Shown: one piece after another, positions 51,103 through 59,929 of the stretch | Position numbering within the stretch: the first letter of the stretch is position 1 | Layout: every line of letters begins with the position of its first letter | Origin: DATFBY01 sp035253585 | Lineage (GTDB): Bacteria > Gemmatimonadota > Gemmatimonadetes > Gemmatimonadales > Gemmatimonadaceae | DNA length: 64,000 nucleotides | Reading direction: 5' to 3' | NCBI GenBank assembly: GCA_035253585.1 | Contig: DATFBY010000135.1 | Span: 1-64,000 of the forward strand | Notes under the pieces: generated by a model | Database searches by the model: none | Told to the model about the DNA's origin: nothing | The model's input: the letters and a program-made list of their open reading frames with translations, nothing else | Made by a program: the position numbers and the translations under genes

Positions 51103-52649
51103 TGTGATCGAGACCGAGTTGCCGATGAGGTCGTGTCGGCGCGAAGTGCCCAGGTCGAGGGAAGCTGGAGCACGTCATCCAGATGGCGCCGTCCGGCGAA
51201 GCCGGTCATATGAGTGCCGTAGATCCGTTCGACGCGAAGGCGTCGCTGATCTACCCACCGTGCGAATTCCTGCATGACAAGGAGCCGGTCGCGAGGCGGG
51301 AAGCCGGGGTCACCGGCGAAATAGAACTGATCTCCCTGATAGAGAATGCCTTCCTGGGGGAGATAGACCACGAGCGCATCATCGGTGTGAAGATTCGCGC
51401 CGACCCGTAGCACCTCGATGGTGCGCTGGCCGTCCGTGATCACCTGCCGATCCTGCACTGCGGCCGCCGGAATACCGTAGATACGCCGCACATAGTCGCG
51501 CGTGTCGGGTGTAGTCAACACGGTCACACTTTCCTCGGCGAACGCGCCCAATCCGCCCGAGTGGTCGTTGTGATAGTGCGAGATTGTGATGTAGCGGATC
51601 GGCTTCCTCGGGATCCGCTCCCGAATTCGTCTCAGGATCACGCTGCCTAACGAGTCGGCACGAGGCAGTGCATCGGCCGGAAGGCGGCTCATCTCCACGT
51701 AGCCGTGCGCCGGAGCCTCGATCACCACCACGAAATCGCGCATCTCGACAAACATCGATGTGAATCCGTCGAGCGCGTGCACGACGAACACTCCGGGGGC
51801 GGGCTCGAGGATCGAACCTGGTGGCGCGCTCTGGGCGGTCAGCGCATCGGGAATGGCAAACCCGAGCATTACCTGGCGCGCATCGGTCGAAACATCGGCG
51901 TATGCCATTGCCTGCATGAGGCGGCCGTTGATGCGGAGATCATATCCCGACGGGAAAGGCCCGAGCCGCGGGCGCGCACCATGGCGGCGGTAGATGAGCT
52001 CCACATGCGCGCCAGGCAAGTTAGGCATGTCCGCGACATAACGGACCGCGGTCAGCAGACGGGATTCGGCGTCGATGGACAGAAGGAGTGGAGTGGTGCG
52101 ATCGGGAGGCGTGTAGGCGATGACCTGGTGTCGCCGGCCGTTGATTACCGTGTCGCCCACCGCTCGCAGCGCCCGCGGATTCTCCTGTGCTTCGAGCAGC
52201 AAGAGCTGTGGAACTGCGCGCATCAGCTCGCGTCGTATGCGAGGCGCCGTCGGATCAGGCCGCCTGGACACGAACTGCGAGCCGAATTGCAGCACGACGC
52301 GGTCATTGCCTTCGTACGAGAAGCGTCGCCACCGGAGGGACCCGTCGCTGCGTGCCATGCGATACTCGTGCGACACGCGCTCTGCCGCACGATCGATGGT
52401 GAGCCATTCGTCGATCGGCACAGTGGCAACACGATCCGGTGATACCCCCTGAGCGATCGCGCCGTGATCGGCCGTCCCCCGCCCGTGAATACGCAGCGCC
52501 GGCAGTGCGCGAATGGTAGCCAGCCCACCGTAGCTCTCTATCGATTGCGCAATGTGCCTAACGGCGGCCTCATGGTCCTGCGCGCCGCTGCCTGACGAGA
52601 GCAGCGAGAGCAATGCGGCCATCGACAACAGCAACCGACGATAGGACAT
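51099..52649 (-). CDS. secreted metallo-beta-lactamase-fold hydrolase
   Basis: 516 residues with an N-terminal signal peptide. The C-terminal 230 residues carry the MBL fold: metal motif SHYHNDHSGGLGAF (H-x-H-x-D-H), TPDTRDYVRR, GANLHTDDALVVYLPQEGILYQGD and a late THMTGF. The N-terminal 270 residues form a beta-rich domain with LRIHGRGT, VLQFGSQFV and YVADMPNLPGA, similar to outer-membrane lipoprotein-like regions. Substrate unknown. Convergent overlap with the amidohydrolase. Confidence 0.87.
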   Translation of the reverse strand: MSYRRLLLSMAALLSLLSSGSGAQDHEAAVRHIAQSIESYGGLATIRALPALRIHGRGTADHGAIAQGVSPDRVATVPIDEWLTIDRAAERVSHEYRMARSDGSLRWRRFSYEGNDRVVLQFGSQFVSRRPDPTAPRIRRELMRAVPQLLLLEAQENPRALRAVGDTVINGRRHQVIAYTPPDRTTPLLLSIDAESRLLTAVRYVADMPNLPGAHVELIYRRHGARPRLGPFPSGYDLRINGRLMQAMAYADVSTDARQVMLGFAIPDALTAQSAPPGSILEPAPGVFVVHALDGFTSMFVEMRDFVVVIEAPAHGYVEMSRLPADALPRADSLGSVILRRIRERIPRKPIRYITISHYHNDHSGGLGAFAEESVTVLTTPDTRDYVRRIYGIPAAAVQDRQVITDGQRTIEVLRVGANLHTDDALVVYLPQEGILYQGDQFYFAGDPGFPPRDRLLVMQEFARWVDQRRLRVERIYGTHMTGFAGRRHLDDVLQLPSTWALRADTTSSATRSRSH

Positions 52650-52761
52650 CGTATCTCCGGATCGAGTAGCGATCGAGACTAGGATGCTTCGAGCTCGCGC
52701 TCAATACGGCGGATGTCAGGAGCGGTGTCAGGGCGCGGTCACAGCACTGCCCGAGACAACA

Positions 52762-52787
52762 ACGGCGCCCGTGTCACCGGGCGCCGT
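52762..52787. terminator. hairpin terminator of the sigma54 activator gene
   Basis: A 10-bp stem (ACGGCGCCCG/CGGGCGCCGT) with a 6-nt loop, followed on the minus strand by TGTTGTCT. It lies 20 nt downstream of the activator's stop codon. Confidence 0.72.
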
Positions 52788-52807
52788 GCTGCGATACTTC
52801 CGGTCTT

Positions 52808-54508
52808 CTAGGAGAGTTGCTTGCTGATGTTGAGCTTCTGCATTCGTGACCGGAGCGTACTCGGATTGATGCCGAGCATCGCGGCCGCGCCCTGCGCGCC
52901 GTGAATCCGGCCATTGGCTGCTGCCAGCGCGCGTCTGATGTGCGACCGCTCGTTCTCGTCGAGCGTGGCGATCGGCGCGTCGCCCATCTGACCACTCGCC
53001 TGCGAAGCCGCCAGGTTCAGCATGTCACCGATTTCCACGACCGGTCCGCGTGCCAACACGCACGCACGCTCCATCACGTTCTGTAGCTCGCGAACATTAC
53101 CTGGCCACGAGTACCGTTGGAGCTGATCGAGACTCTCCGGCGCGACTCCCTTGAGCGGCTTGGCCAACTTTCGCTGGAGCTGCGCGAGGCAGTGCTGCAC
53201 CAGGAGCGGGATGTCGCTCGAGCGCTCACGCAGCGGCGGAACGCGGATCGGGAAAACATTGAGCCGGTAGAAGAGATCTGATCGGAAGCGTCCACCCGCG
53301 ACTTCCTTCTCCAGATCGCGATTGGTCGCCGCCACCAGGCGAACGTCGACCTTCATCGGCCGCGCACTGCCGACCCGCTCGAACTCCTGCTCCTGGAGCA
53401 CGCGCAGCATCTTCACCTGGGTGTCGAGCGGTAGCTCACCAACCTCATCCATGAAGAGCGTGCCCTTGTCGGCCAGCTCGAACCGGCCGATGCGCCGCTG
53501 CAGTGCACCGGTGAACGCGCCCTTCTCGTGTCCGAAGAGCTCCGACTCGACAACGCCCTGCGGGATCGCGCCGCAGTTGACCTTGATCATCGCGCGGTCC
53601 TTGCGCGGACTCATGCCGTGGATTGCGCGAGCGATCAGCTCCTTTCCGGTGCCGGTTTCACCGGTGAGCAGCACTGTCGTCTCGACGCTGGCTACCTGCT
53701 TGACCTTCCGCAGCACCGCGCGCAGGGCCGGGCTTTCTCCGACGATCTCCTCGAAACCGCGCTCCACCCGGATCTCATCCTGCAGATACGCATTTTCCAC
53801 CTGCAGCCGATCCTTGTAGCGCTCGAGCTCGGCGAACAGGTGAGCGCTCTTGATCGCCATCGCGACCTGGTGGGTGAAGACCTCGAGCAGCTCGAACGCC
53901 TCCGGTGAGAAGGGGCGCCGGCTCAGCATGCCCATGACGCCTAACAACTCACCACGGAAGTCGAGCGGGAAGGCGCCAACCGCCACGATCCCCAGCCGCT
54001 CGAATATCTCCCGCTGCTGCGGCGTCATCACGGCATTGTTGGGGTCGTTGAAGACGTCGTTGGAGAGGATCGGGGTGCGATCGAGCGCAACCCTCACGAT
54101 GCTCACCGGCAGGCGCATCGGGACCAGATGGTCCGGGCCGTTGATGAGCGGAATCTCACCGGCGCTCGCCGAGAGGTGCAGGCAGCGCTCGCCCCCGGAT
54201 TTCTGCGGGAACACCGGCCCCATTGTGCGACACACCTCGCACTCCTCATCGGACCGATAGAGGAACACCCGCGAGATGACCGCGCCGGTGTGCTCCACGA
54301 TCGCGGTGACGACCGAGTTGAGGAGTTGCGGAAGTGCTTGCGTGGTGGCGATGCCGCGCGTCACGCGGCGCAGCATCTCGAAAGACGGGTTACGCGCGGC
54401 CTGCGCGCTCGACGGAGCAGAAAGCTCCGGCGCAAAGGTCGACACGATTTCGCGATCGGTGTGCAGGATCGCCTTCCTTGGGTGCGGTATCTCCCAATCT
54501 TGCGACAT
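52808..54508 (-). CDS. sigma54-dependent activator (GAF - AAA - Fis HTH)
   Basis: 566 residues from the ATG at 54508. Residues about 45-225 are a GAF sensor domain with a possible metal or redox site (C90, C93, C109, H111). A linker helix follows. The AAA+ domain (about 255-480) has Walker A GETGTGKE (283-290), GAFTGA (330-335, the sigma54 contact loop), Walker B LFMDEVGE, and WPGNVRELQNV. The C-terminal Fis-type helix-turn-helix ends the protein (GAAAMLGINPSTLRSRMQKL). The protein should bind paired dyads and drive sigma54 promoters. Such dyads lie over its own start codon and upstream of tolC-like and hlyD-like genes. An ATG 24 codons further upstream (54580) is possible but that extension does not look conserved. 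Confidence 0.93.
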   Translation of the reverse strand: MSQDWEIPHPRKAILHTDREIVSTFAPELSAPSSAQAARNPSFEMLRRVTRGIATTQALPQLLNSVVTAIVEHTGAVISRVFLYRSDEECEVCRTMGPVFPQKSGGERCLHLSASAGEIPLINGPDHLVPMRLPVSIVRVALDRTPILSNDVFNDPNNAVMTPQQREIFERLGIVAVGAFPLDFRGELLGVMGMLSRRPFSPEAFELLEVFTHQVAMAIKSAHLFAELERYKDRLQVENAYLQDEIRVERGFEEIVGESPALRAVLRKVKQVASVETTVLLTGETGTGKELIARAIHGMSPRKDRAMIKVNCGAIPQGVVESELFGHEKGAFTGALQRRIGRFELADKGTLFMDEVGELPLDTQVKMLRVLQEQEFERVGSARPMKVDVRLVAATNRDLEKEVAGGRFRSDLFYRLNVFPIRVPPLRERSSDIPLLVQHCLAQLQRKLAKPLKGVAPESLDQLQRYSWPGNVRELQNVMERACVLARGPVVEIGDMLNLAASQASGQMGDAPIATLDENERSHIRRALAAANGRIHGAQGAAAMLGINPSTLRSRMQKLNISKQLS

Positions 54509-54515
54509 TTCGCGA
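54482..54515. promoter_or_regulatory. paired upstream activating sites for the TetR gene
   Basis: Two 16-bp sites, 54482-54497 (11 of 16 match) and 54500-54515 (14 of 16 match) to TTGCGACATGTCGCAA, centres 18 bp apart. They lie 126 and 108 bp before the -24 GG of the promoter at 54614. The sites are inside the first codons of the sigma54 activator gene on the opposite strand. Confidence 0.72.
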
Positions 54516-54613
54516 TGACACAAGAGGAGAAATGACTGGCAGCTGACCTGTAGTTTTAGCGTAACATCTTGCCAAATCACAACATAGCGATTTCACTCCG
54601 TTTCTGCCTCGAA

Positions 54614-54628
54614 CGGCCCCGGCGTTGC
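54614..54628 (+). promoter_or_regulatory. sigma54 promoter of the TetR gene
   Basis: CGGCCCCGGCGTTGC followed by TTTT: GG (54615-54616), exactly 10 nt, then GC (54627-54628). The -12 part GGCGTTGCTTTT is nearly the same as at the two other candidate promoters. Expected transcript start about 54640; the ATG is at 54682. Confidence 0.72.
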
Positions 54629-54681
54629 TTTTGATTAGCGTCGCTAGCTGCGCACATCCGAACCCGAACAAGAACCACTTC

Positions 54682-55302
54682 ATGAAGCCATACGATCCTC
54701 TCCCTCACGATGGCCGCGCCGACAAGATCCTCGGCGCCGCGCTCGCCGCCTTTGCCGAGAGCGGATTCTCCGACACACGACTCGGTGACATCGCGCATCG
54801 CGCCGGTCTCTCGATGTCGACGCTGTTGCTCTACTTCCCGACCAAGGAAGAGATCTTCCGCGAAGTCGTTCGATCGGCGCTGCTCGACAACCTGAACCAC
54901 GGCTCCGAGATCGTGCCGATGGGCGGCGCCACGGTCACCGACGCCGTCCGCGTGTTCGCCCGAAACTATTGGAGCAAGATGGAGCAGCCCGAGATGGTGG
55001 CGATTCTTCGCCTCGCCATCGGCGAACTACCGCGCTTCCCGGAGCTCGCGGTATTTCACGCGACCGAGACGCTGGAGCGATTCGCCCACGCGCTCGAGCG
55101 GATCATCGAAGAAGGGATTCTGTCGGGCGAGGTCAAACAGATCGATGCAAAGGCCACCGCGCGAATGATCCTCGCCACGGTGGCAGCGCACGCGCTCTGG
55201 TTCGCGCATCCCGAGATCTACGGCGGAATCACCGGCGCCGACCGAGAGCGCGCGGCAACCGCGACGATCGACACGCTGGTCAAGTCATTGACGCCAGGGT
55301 GA
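54682..55302 (+). CDS. TetR-family regulator (CecR-like context)
   Basis: 206 residues. N-terminal TetR helix-turn-helix: DKILGAALAAFAESGFSDTRLGDIAHRAGLSMSTLLLYFPTKEEIF. The rest is the helical ligand-binding/dimer domain. Start at 54682 lies 42 nt after the expected sigma54 start site. In E. coli a TetR regulator (CecR) is linked with the ybhGFSR exporter; here the analogous exporter lies 2.3 kb away and appears to share the same sigma54 control. It is divergent from the sigma54 activator gene and overlaps the racemase gene tail-to-tail by 23 nt. Confidence 0.9.
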   Translation: MKPYDPLPHDGRADKILGAALAAFAESGFSDTRLGDIAHRAGLSMSTLLLYFPTKEEIFREVVRSALLDNLNHGSEIVPMGGATVTDAVRVFARNYWSKMEQPEMVAILRLAIGELPRFPELAVFHATETLERFAHALERIIEEGILSGEVKQIDAKATARMILATVAAHALWFAHPEIYGGITGADRERAATATIDTLVKSLTPG

Positions 55303-55981
55303 AGTCCAGCGCGGCGCATACATGAAGGCGTGTCGTGTCGAAGGTGGGGAGTGGTGAGTCATCCTCGCCGATCAACAAGCCGATCTCGGTGCAGCCGAGT
55401 ATCACGGCATCCGCTCCAGCCTCATTCAGTTCGTTAATGATCTCTACGTAGCGGGCACGTGACGCGTCAGTCACCTGCCCTCGGCACAGCTCATCGTAGA
55501 TGATCCTGTGCACATCAGCGCGGGCCTGCTCGTCAGGCACCAGCAGGTCAATCCCGAATCGCTGCGTCAACCGCTCGCGCCAGAACGGCAACTCCATGGT
55601 GTAGCGCGTGCCGAGCAATCCGGCCCGGCGCACTCCAGCGCGCTGCATCGCGCTACCGGTAGGATCGACGATGTGCAGCAACGGAATCGTGAGTCCACGC
55701 TCGATCGTACGCGCAACGTTGTGCATTGTGTTCGTGCACAGGACGATCGCTTCGGCGCCGGCCCGTTCGAGAACGGCGGCCGCGGCCGAGAGCTGTAGGC
55801 CGGCACGGTCCCACTGCTCCGTCTGCTGAAGCCTTGCGATTTCGGCGAAGTCCACGCTGTGAATGAGGAGCTTGGCCGAATGGAGCCCACCCAACCGGGC
55901 GGCCACCCCCTGATTCAGAAGTCGATAGTACTCGGCGGTGGATTCCCAGCTCATCCCGCCTAACAATCCCAGAGAGCGCAT
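55280..55981 (-). CDS. aspartate/glutamate racemase family protein
   Basis: 233 residues. Cofactor-independent racemase fold with both catalytic cysteines: VLCTNTMHNVA (first) and ILGCTEIGLLI (second). N-terminal LGLLGGMSWESTAEYYRLLN is typical of the aspartate racemase branch (YgeA/RacD-like). Could be aspartate, glutamate or broad-specificity. Lies between the TetR and TolC genes; no evident link to the exporter. Confidence 0.92.
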   Translation of the reverse strand: MRSLGLLGGMSWESTAEYYRLLNQGVAARLGGLHSAKLLIHSVDFAEIARLQQTEQWDRAGLQLSAAAAVLERAGAEAIVLCTNTMHNVARTIERGLTIPLLHIVDPTGSAMQRAGVRRAGLLGTRYTMELPFWRERLTQRFGIDLLVPDEQARADVHRIIYDELCRGQVTDASRARYVEIINELNEAGADAVILGCTEIGLLIGEDDSPLPTFDTTRLHVCAALDFTLASMT

Positions 55982-56009
55982 AGGTGCGTCGGTGTGCTGA
56001 AGAGGATTC

Positions 56010-57353
56010 TTATTTCATCGTGGTGATAGTGCCCTGCGCGCTGGCCAGCGCAACCCGTGCGACGTGGAACGCGGTGAGTGCGTCGACGACCAGATCTCTG
56101 GCGCCGTTCAACGATACCGAGGCCGTTATGACGTCGGCATTGCTCGCCACGCCGGCACGAAAGCGATCGCGCGCCTGGTTGAGCTCCTGCTCGGCGAGAC
56201 GTAGCCGTGCGTCGGCCGCCGTTACGCGCTCGCGTGCCGCGCGAAGCTCGATCGTCGCCGAGCGCACCTCGACTTCAGCCTGCAGCTGCAGGTCGCGCCA
56301 GCGAGTCTCGGCCTCACGACGAATGGAGCGTTGCTCATCTACCTGAGAGGAGCGTCGCAGCCCGTCGAGAACGGGCACCGAGATGATCACGCCGTAGGTG
56401 TAGGTGTTTCGCAAATTGTCGACATCGCTGCCGATGCTTCCCTGATCGGCGAACAGGGAGATCGTAGGAAGATATTGCGCATTCGCTGCGCGCACGCTTT
56501 GCCGTGCGGCGTAAGCTGTTGCCTCCGCGGCACGAATGTCGGAGCGCCGGGTTAGTGCGGCCTGAACTTCGGGCGCGCCGATCTCAGGAAGCGCGTCCTT
56601 CGAGGGATGCGCGAGCGAATCCGTCATCTCGATTGGCGTGTCCACCGGCAGCGAGAGCACGCGAGTGAGATTGAGACGGGCCTGATCGCGGTCACTCCGC
56701 GTGGCGATGAGCTGCTCAATGGCGGTGGCGACCTGTGCCTCGGCGCGCGTGACATCGAGGGCGACGGCCGTGCCGGCGGCGAACTGGCGACGAGCGATCG
56801 AGAGCAGCTCCTCGGCGAGCGCGGAATCGGCAATGCGCGCGTGGAGGCGGGCTTCGGCGCTCAGCACCTGCAGGTATGCGAGCGCGCCTTGCTCGGCGGC
56901 CACATCGGCGACGGCAGCGGCGTTGTACCGCGCGGCGCCGGCGTTCACGCCGGCGGCTCGCCACCGTCTGATCGCCTGGAGATCGAGCACGGTCTGCTCG
57001 GCGCGCAGGCGCAGGTCGACGCTCCGGTTGGGACCTATCACTTCGCCGTTGCTGTCGAAGATCGGCTGTTGTCCGGGCGCCGTCGGGAAGTCGAAACCGA
57101 GGGCGGCCGTGTTGACGGTGCGCGCATCCGCCTTGCCGCCGGCGGTTACCGAAGGCAGGAGGTCGGCGCGGAGCTGACGCGTACGGGCGTTCGCCTGCGT
57201 CACCTGCTCGCGGGCAATCGTCACCTGCGCGCCACGCTCGGCAGCAACGCGAGCTGCGTCGCCAAGCGAGAGCGACTGCTTGTCGTCTTGTGCGCGGGCG
57301 GCCGACGAGAGCGTCAGTGCGGCGGCCAGTGCGATCGTGCAGTGGGCTTTCAT
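56010..57353 (-). CDS. TolC-family outer-membrane efflux channel
   Basis: 447 residues; ATG 57353 begins a signal peptide (HCTIALAAALTLSSAARAQ). Two repeated coiled-coil/beta units typical of the OEP family: SLSLGDAARVAAERG, then long alanine-rich heptads, RFRAGVASNADVITASVSL in the second half. It should form the outer-membrane exit duct for the HlyD/ABC exporter encoded upstream on the same strand. It is separated from that operon by a terminator and has its own sigma54 promoter with paired activator sites. Confidence 0.92.
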   Translation of the reverse strand: MKAHCTIALAAALTLSSAARAQDDKQSLSLGDAARVAAERGAQVTIAREQVTQANARTRQLRADLLPSVTAGGKADARTVNTAALGFDFPTAPGQQPIFDSNGEVIGPNRSVDLRLRAEQTVLDLQAIRRWRAAGVNAGAARYNAAAVADVAAEQGALAYLQVLSAEARLHARIADSALAEELLSIARRQFAAGTAVALDVTRAEAQVATAIEQLIATRSDRDQARLNLTRVLSLPVDTPIEMTDSLAHPSKDALPEIGAPEVQAALTRRSDIRAAEATAYAARQSVRAANAQYLPTISLFADQGSIGSDVDNLRNTYTYGVIISVPVLDGLRRSSQVDEQRSIRREAETRWRDLQLQAEVEVRSATIELRAARERVTAADARLRLAEQELNQARDRFRAGVASNADVITASVSLNGARDLVVDALTAFHVARVALASAQGTITTMK

Positions 57354-57408
57354 GGGAATCTCGAGAGAGGGTATGAGCTTCGGCCTGACTGGGCTGCCCT
57401 CTCGAAAA

Positions 57409-57423
57409 GCAATGCCGTTGCCA
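57409..57423 (-). promoter_or_regulatory. sigma54 promoter of the TolC gene
   Basis: On the minus strand: TGGCAACGGCATTGC followed by TTTTC. TGG and GC are separated by exactly 10 nt, and the -24 side (TGGCA) is near consensus. Expected transcript start about 57397, 44 nt before the ATG at 57353. Confidence 0.76.
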
Positions 57424-57521
57424 CTCGGCACGCTGCTGCTATGTGTGGCGCAACTTCGCTCCACGTCACACGTTAGCGGGACGCACTCGTTAGGCGACCA
57501 GTGCTCGCCGGGAAGCGATCA

Positions 57522-57555
57522 TTGCGAGATTTCACCAGGTTGCGGGATGTCGCAA
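57522..57555. promoter_or_regulatory. paired upstream activating sites for the TolC gene
   Basis: 57522-57537 (about 11 of 16 match) and 57540-57555 (TTGCGGGATGTCGCAA, 14 of 16), centres 18 bp apart, 108 and 126 bp upstream of the -24 GG. Confidence 0.75.
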
Positions 57556-57590
57556 TGCGGTCGAGTGCGCGCCTGCGGCGAAAATACGAA

Positions 57591-57615
57591 GCCCGCGCCG
57601 AACGGGAGCGCGGGC
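57591..57615 (-). terminator. terminator separating exporter operon from TolC gene
   Basis: An 8-bp perfect stem (GCCCGCGC/GCGCGGGC) with a 9-nt loop, read on the minus strand after the last permease gene and followed by TTCGTATTTT. Confidence 0.78.
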
Positions 57616-57644
57616 CTCGATGGGAGCGTCGAGTCGACCGTTTC

Positions 57645-58790
57645 TCAGGCGATCGCATGACGGAATCGGTTTTTCGCCAGGGCGACGACGGTGACGGTGA
57701 AGACCGTCAGGATCGCGTACGACACCCAGAGCTCTTGCACGCCGGTGCCCTTCAGAAATATGCCCCGAACGATATCGAGGAAATGCCGCACGGGATTCAG
57801 ATAGGTGAGCATCTGAAAGAACCATGGCATGCTGTTGATCGGCGAGATGAAGCCGGAAAGGATCACCGCCGGAAGGAAGACGAGGATCAGCAGCATGAAC
57901 GCTTCCTGCTGCGTGCCTGACACGGTGGAGATCAACAAACCCATCGCCAGCGCGGCGAAGATGAACAGCAGCGAGGCGAGAAGGAACGCGCCGATCGAGC
58001 CGCGGAACGGCACACCGAAGTGAAAGAGAGCGATCGACGTGAAGAGCGTGAGGTGGAAGAGCCCTACGCACAGCACTGGCAGCGTCTTTCCAAGCATCAA
58101 CTCGCTCGAGGTCATGGGACTCACCAGCAGTTGATCGAGTGTCCCGATCTCGCGCTCGCGCACGACGCCGAGTGCGGTGAGCAGTAGACAGATCATGATT
58201 ACGATCGTGCCCATGGCGGCCGGCACATTGAAGTGGCGGCTCTCGAGGCTCGGATTGTACCACGCACGCGATCGCACTTCGATGCCGGGCTGATGTATGC
58301 CGCTGACCGCCTTCGCGCCGTACTGCTTGGTGATCTGGTCGACGTACGACTGCGCGACGGTGGCGGTGCTGGCATCGGAGCCGTCGATCAGCGCCTGAAC
58401 CTCGGCCGTGCCTCCGCCCTTCAGATCGCGAGCGAATCCCGGCGGGATGGCGATGCCCACAACGACTTCACCGCGATCGAGCGCATCACCGATGCGATCG
58501 AGGCGATCGGAGCGCTCGACGATGGCGAAGTAGTCGGTCTCGACATATGCCTGCACCAGCGCCCGCGACTCGGCGGTGCGATCGTGATCGACGACCAGAG
58601 TTCGAATGTGCTGGACATCGGTGGTGGCCGCGTAGCCGAGCAGCAGGATCTGTACGACGGGCGAGCCGATCAGGAGCGGCTTTGCCTTCGGATCGCGGAT
58701 CAGCTGCTTGAACTCCTTCTTTATCAACTGCCATAGCCTCACCATCGACAAGTTGCCGATGTGGGTCGGGCGTTTGAAACGCGGTGACAT
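57645..58790 (-). CDS. ABC-2 type permease (YbhR/S-like), second
   Basis: 381 residues. One N-terminal membrane helix after LWQLIKKEFKQLIRDPKA, a large periplasmic domain (about 45-190), then five helices near the C-terminus including EREIGTLDQLLVSPMTSSELMLGK, the coupling segment. Similar throughout to the permease immediately upstream. Its ATG overlaps the preceding stop (TAATG), so the two are made together and probably form a heterodimer. Confidence 0.93.
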   Translation of the reverse strand: MSPRFKRPTHIGNLSMVRLWQLIKKEFKQLIRDPKAKPLLIGSPVVQILLLGYAATTDVQHIRTLVVDHDRTAESRALVQAYVETDYFAIVERSDRLDRIGDALDRGEVVVGIAIPPGFARDLKGGGTAEVQALIDGSDASTATVAQSYVDQITKQYGAKAVSGIHQPGIEVRSRAWYNPSLESRHFNVPAAMGTIVIMICLLLTALGVVREREIGTLDQLLVSPMTSSELMLGKTLPVLCVGLFHLTLFTSIALFHFGVPFRGSIGAFLLASLLFIFAALAMGLLISTVSGTQQEAFMLLILVFLPAVILSGFISPINSMPWFFQMLTYLNPVRHFLDIVRGIFLKGTGVQELWVSYAILTVFTVTVVALAKNRFRHAIA

Positions 58791-59929
58791 TAGACGAGCT
58801 CCTTCTTGAAGACGCGGACGCTCATGGCGACCACGAACATCGCGTACAGGCTGAGACCGACGAGTGGCACCCATAGCACGTCGAGGCCGATGCCGCGCAG
58901 GAAGATTCCGCGCGTGATCTCCACGAAGTAGCGGGCAGGGATGATTCGTGAGATGACCTGGAGCAGCCACGGCATGTTGCTCAGGGCGTACATGAAGCCC
59001 GAGAGGATCAGGGCGGGAACGTAGGTGGCGAAGATCGCCGCTTGTGTTGCGAGCAGCTGCGATTTCACCACCGAAGAGATCAGGATCCCCAGTCCGAGCA
59101 CACCGGTGAGGAAGATGAAGCTCGCCGCGCCGAACAGGAGCGCGCTGCCACGCAGCGGTACGCCGAACACGTAGACGGCGGACACCACCGCGATGGCGAC
59201 GTCGATGAGACCGATGGCCATGTAAGGAAGCAGCTTGCCCAGGATCACCTCGGCACGGCTCACCGGTGTGGCAGCGAGCTGCTCCATCGTGCCGCGCTCC
59301 CACTCGCGCGCGATCGTGAGCGAGGTGAGCATGGCCGCGATGATCGACATGATCACCGCGATCAAGCCGGGAACGATCATGTGTCGGCCGTTCAGCGACT
59401 CGTTGTACCAGACGCGCGACTCCGCCTGCGCCGCGGGCCGCTGCGATGTCGGGCGACCTTGGGCGAGCGTCTGGTAGTAGCTGGACGCGATCGCGTCGGC
59501 GTAGCCGCGTGCGACGGTAGCGGTCTTCGCGTCGGCGCCGTCGAGCAGCAGCTCGATCGGTGCTGGCCGGCGGCCGGCCAGATCAGAGGCGAAGCCCTCT
59601 GGGATCACGATCGCCACGCCTATCGTGCCGCGGGCGATCAGCTCTTCCGCTTCGGCCTCGCTGTCGATGACGCGCTCGAGGGTGAAGTAGCCCGAGCGGC
59701 CGAACGCTTCGATGAACCGCCGGCTTTGCGATGTGTGATCGCGATCGAGGATGGCGATCTTGATGTTCTCGACGTCGGTCGTGATCGCCGCGCCGAAGAG
59801 GAGCAGCATCACCGCCGGGAGCAGGAACGCGAGCGCGAGGCTTCGTGCGTCGCGTCGAAGGTGCAGGCTCTCCTTGCGCGCGATCGCCCACAGCCGACCG
59901 AGATCGAACTTCTTCACGTCGTGTGTCAT
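58790..59929 (-). CDS. ABC-2 type permease (YbhR/S-like), first
   Basis: 379 residues with the same layout: N-terminal helix after LWAIARKESLHLRRDARS, a periplasmic domain with IVIPEGFASDLAG, then the EWERGTMEQLAATPVSRAEVILGK coupling segment and a five-helix C-terminal membrane part. Its ATG overlaps the ATPase stop by 4 nt. Member of the HlyD-ATPase-ATPase-permease-permease operon. Confidence 0.93.
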   Translation of the reverse strand: MTHDVKKFDLGRLWAIARKESLHLRRDARSLALAFLLPAVMLLLFGAAITTDVENIKIAILDRDHTSQSRRFIEAFGRSGYFTLERVIDSEAEAEELIARGTIGVAIVIPEGFASDLAGRRPAPIELLLDGADAKTATVARGYADAIASSYYQTLAQGRPTSQRPAAQAESRVWYNESLNGRHMIVPGLIAVIMSIIAAMLTSLTIAREWERGTMEQLAATPVSRAEVILGKLLPYMAIGLIDVAIAVVSAVYVFGVPLRGSALLFGAASFIFLTGVLGLGILISSVVKSQLLATQAAIFATYVPALILSGFMYALSNMPWLLQVISRIIPARYFVEITRGIFLRGIGLDVLWVPLVGLSLYAMFVVAMSVRVFKKELV

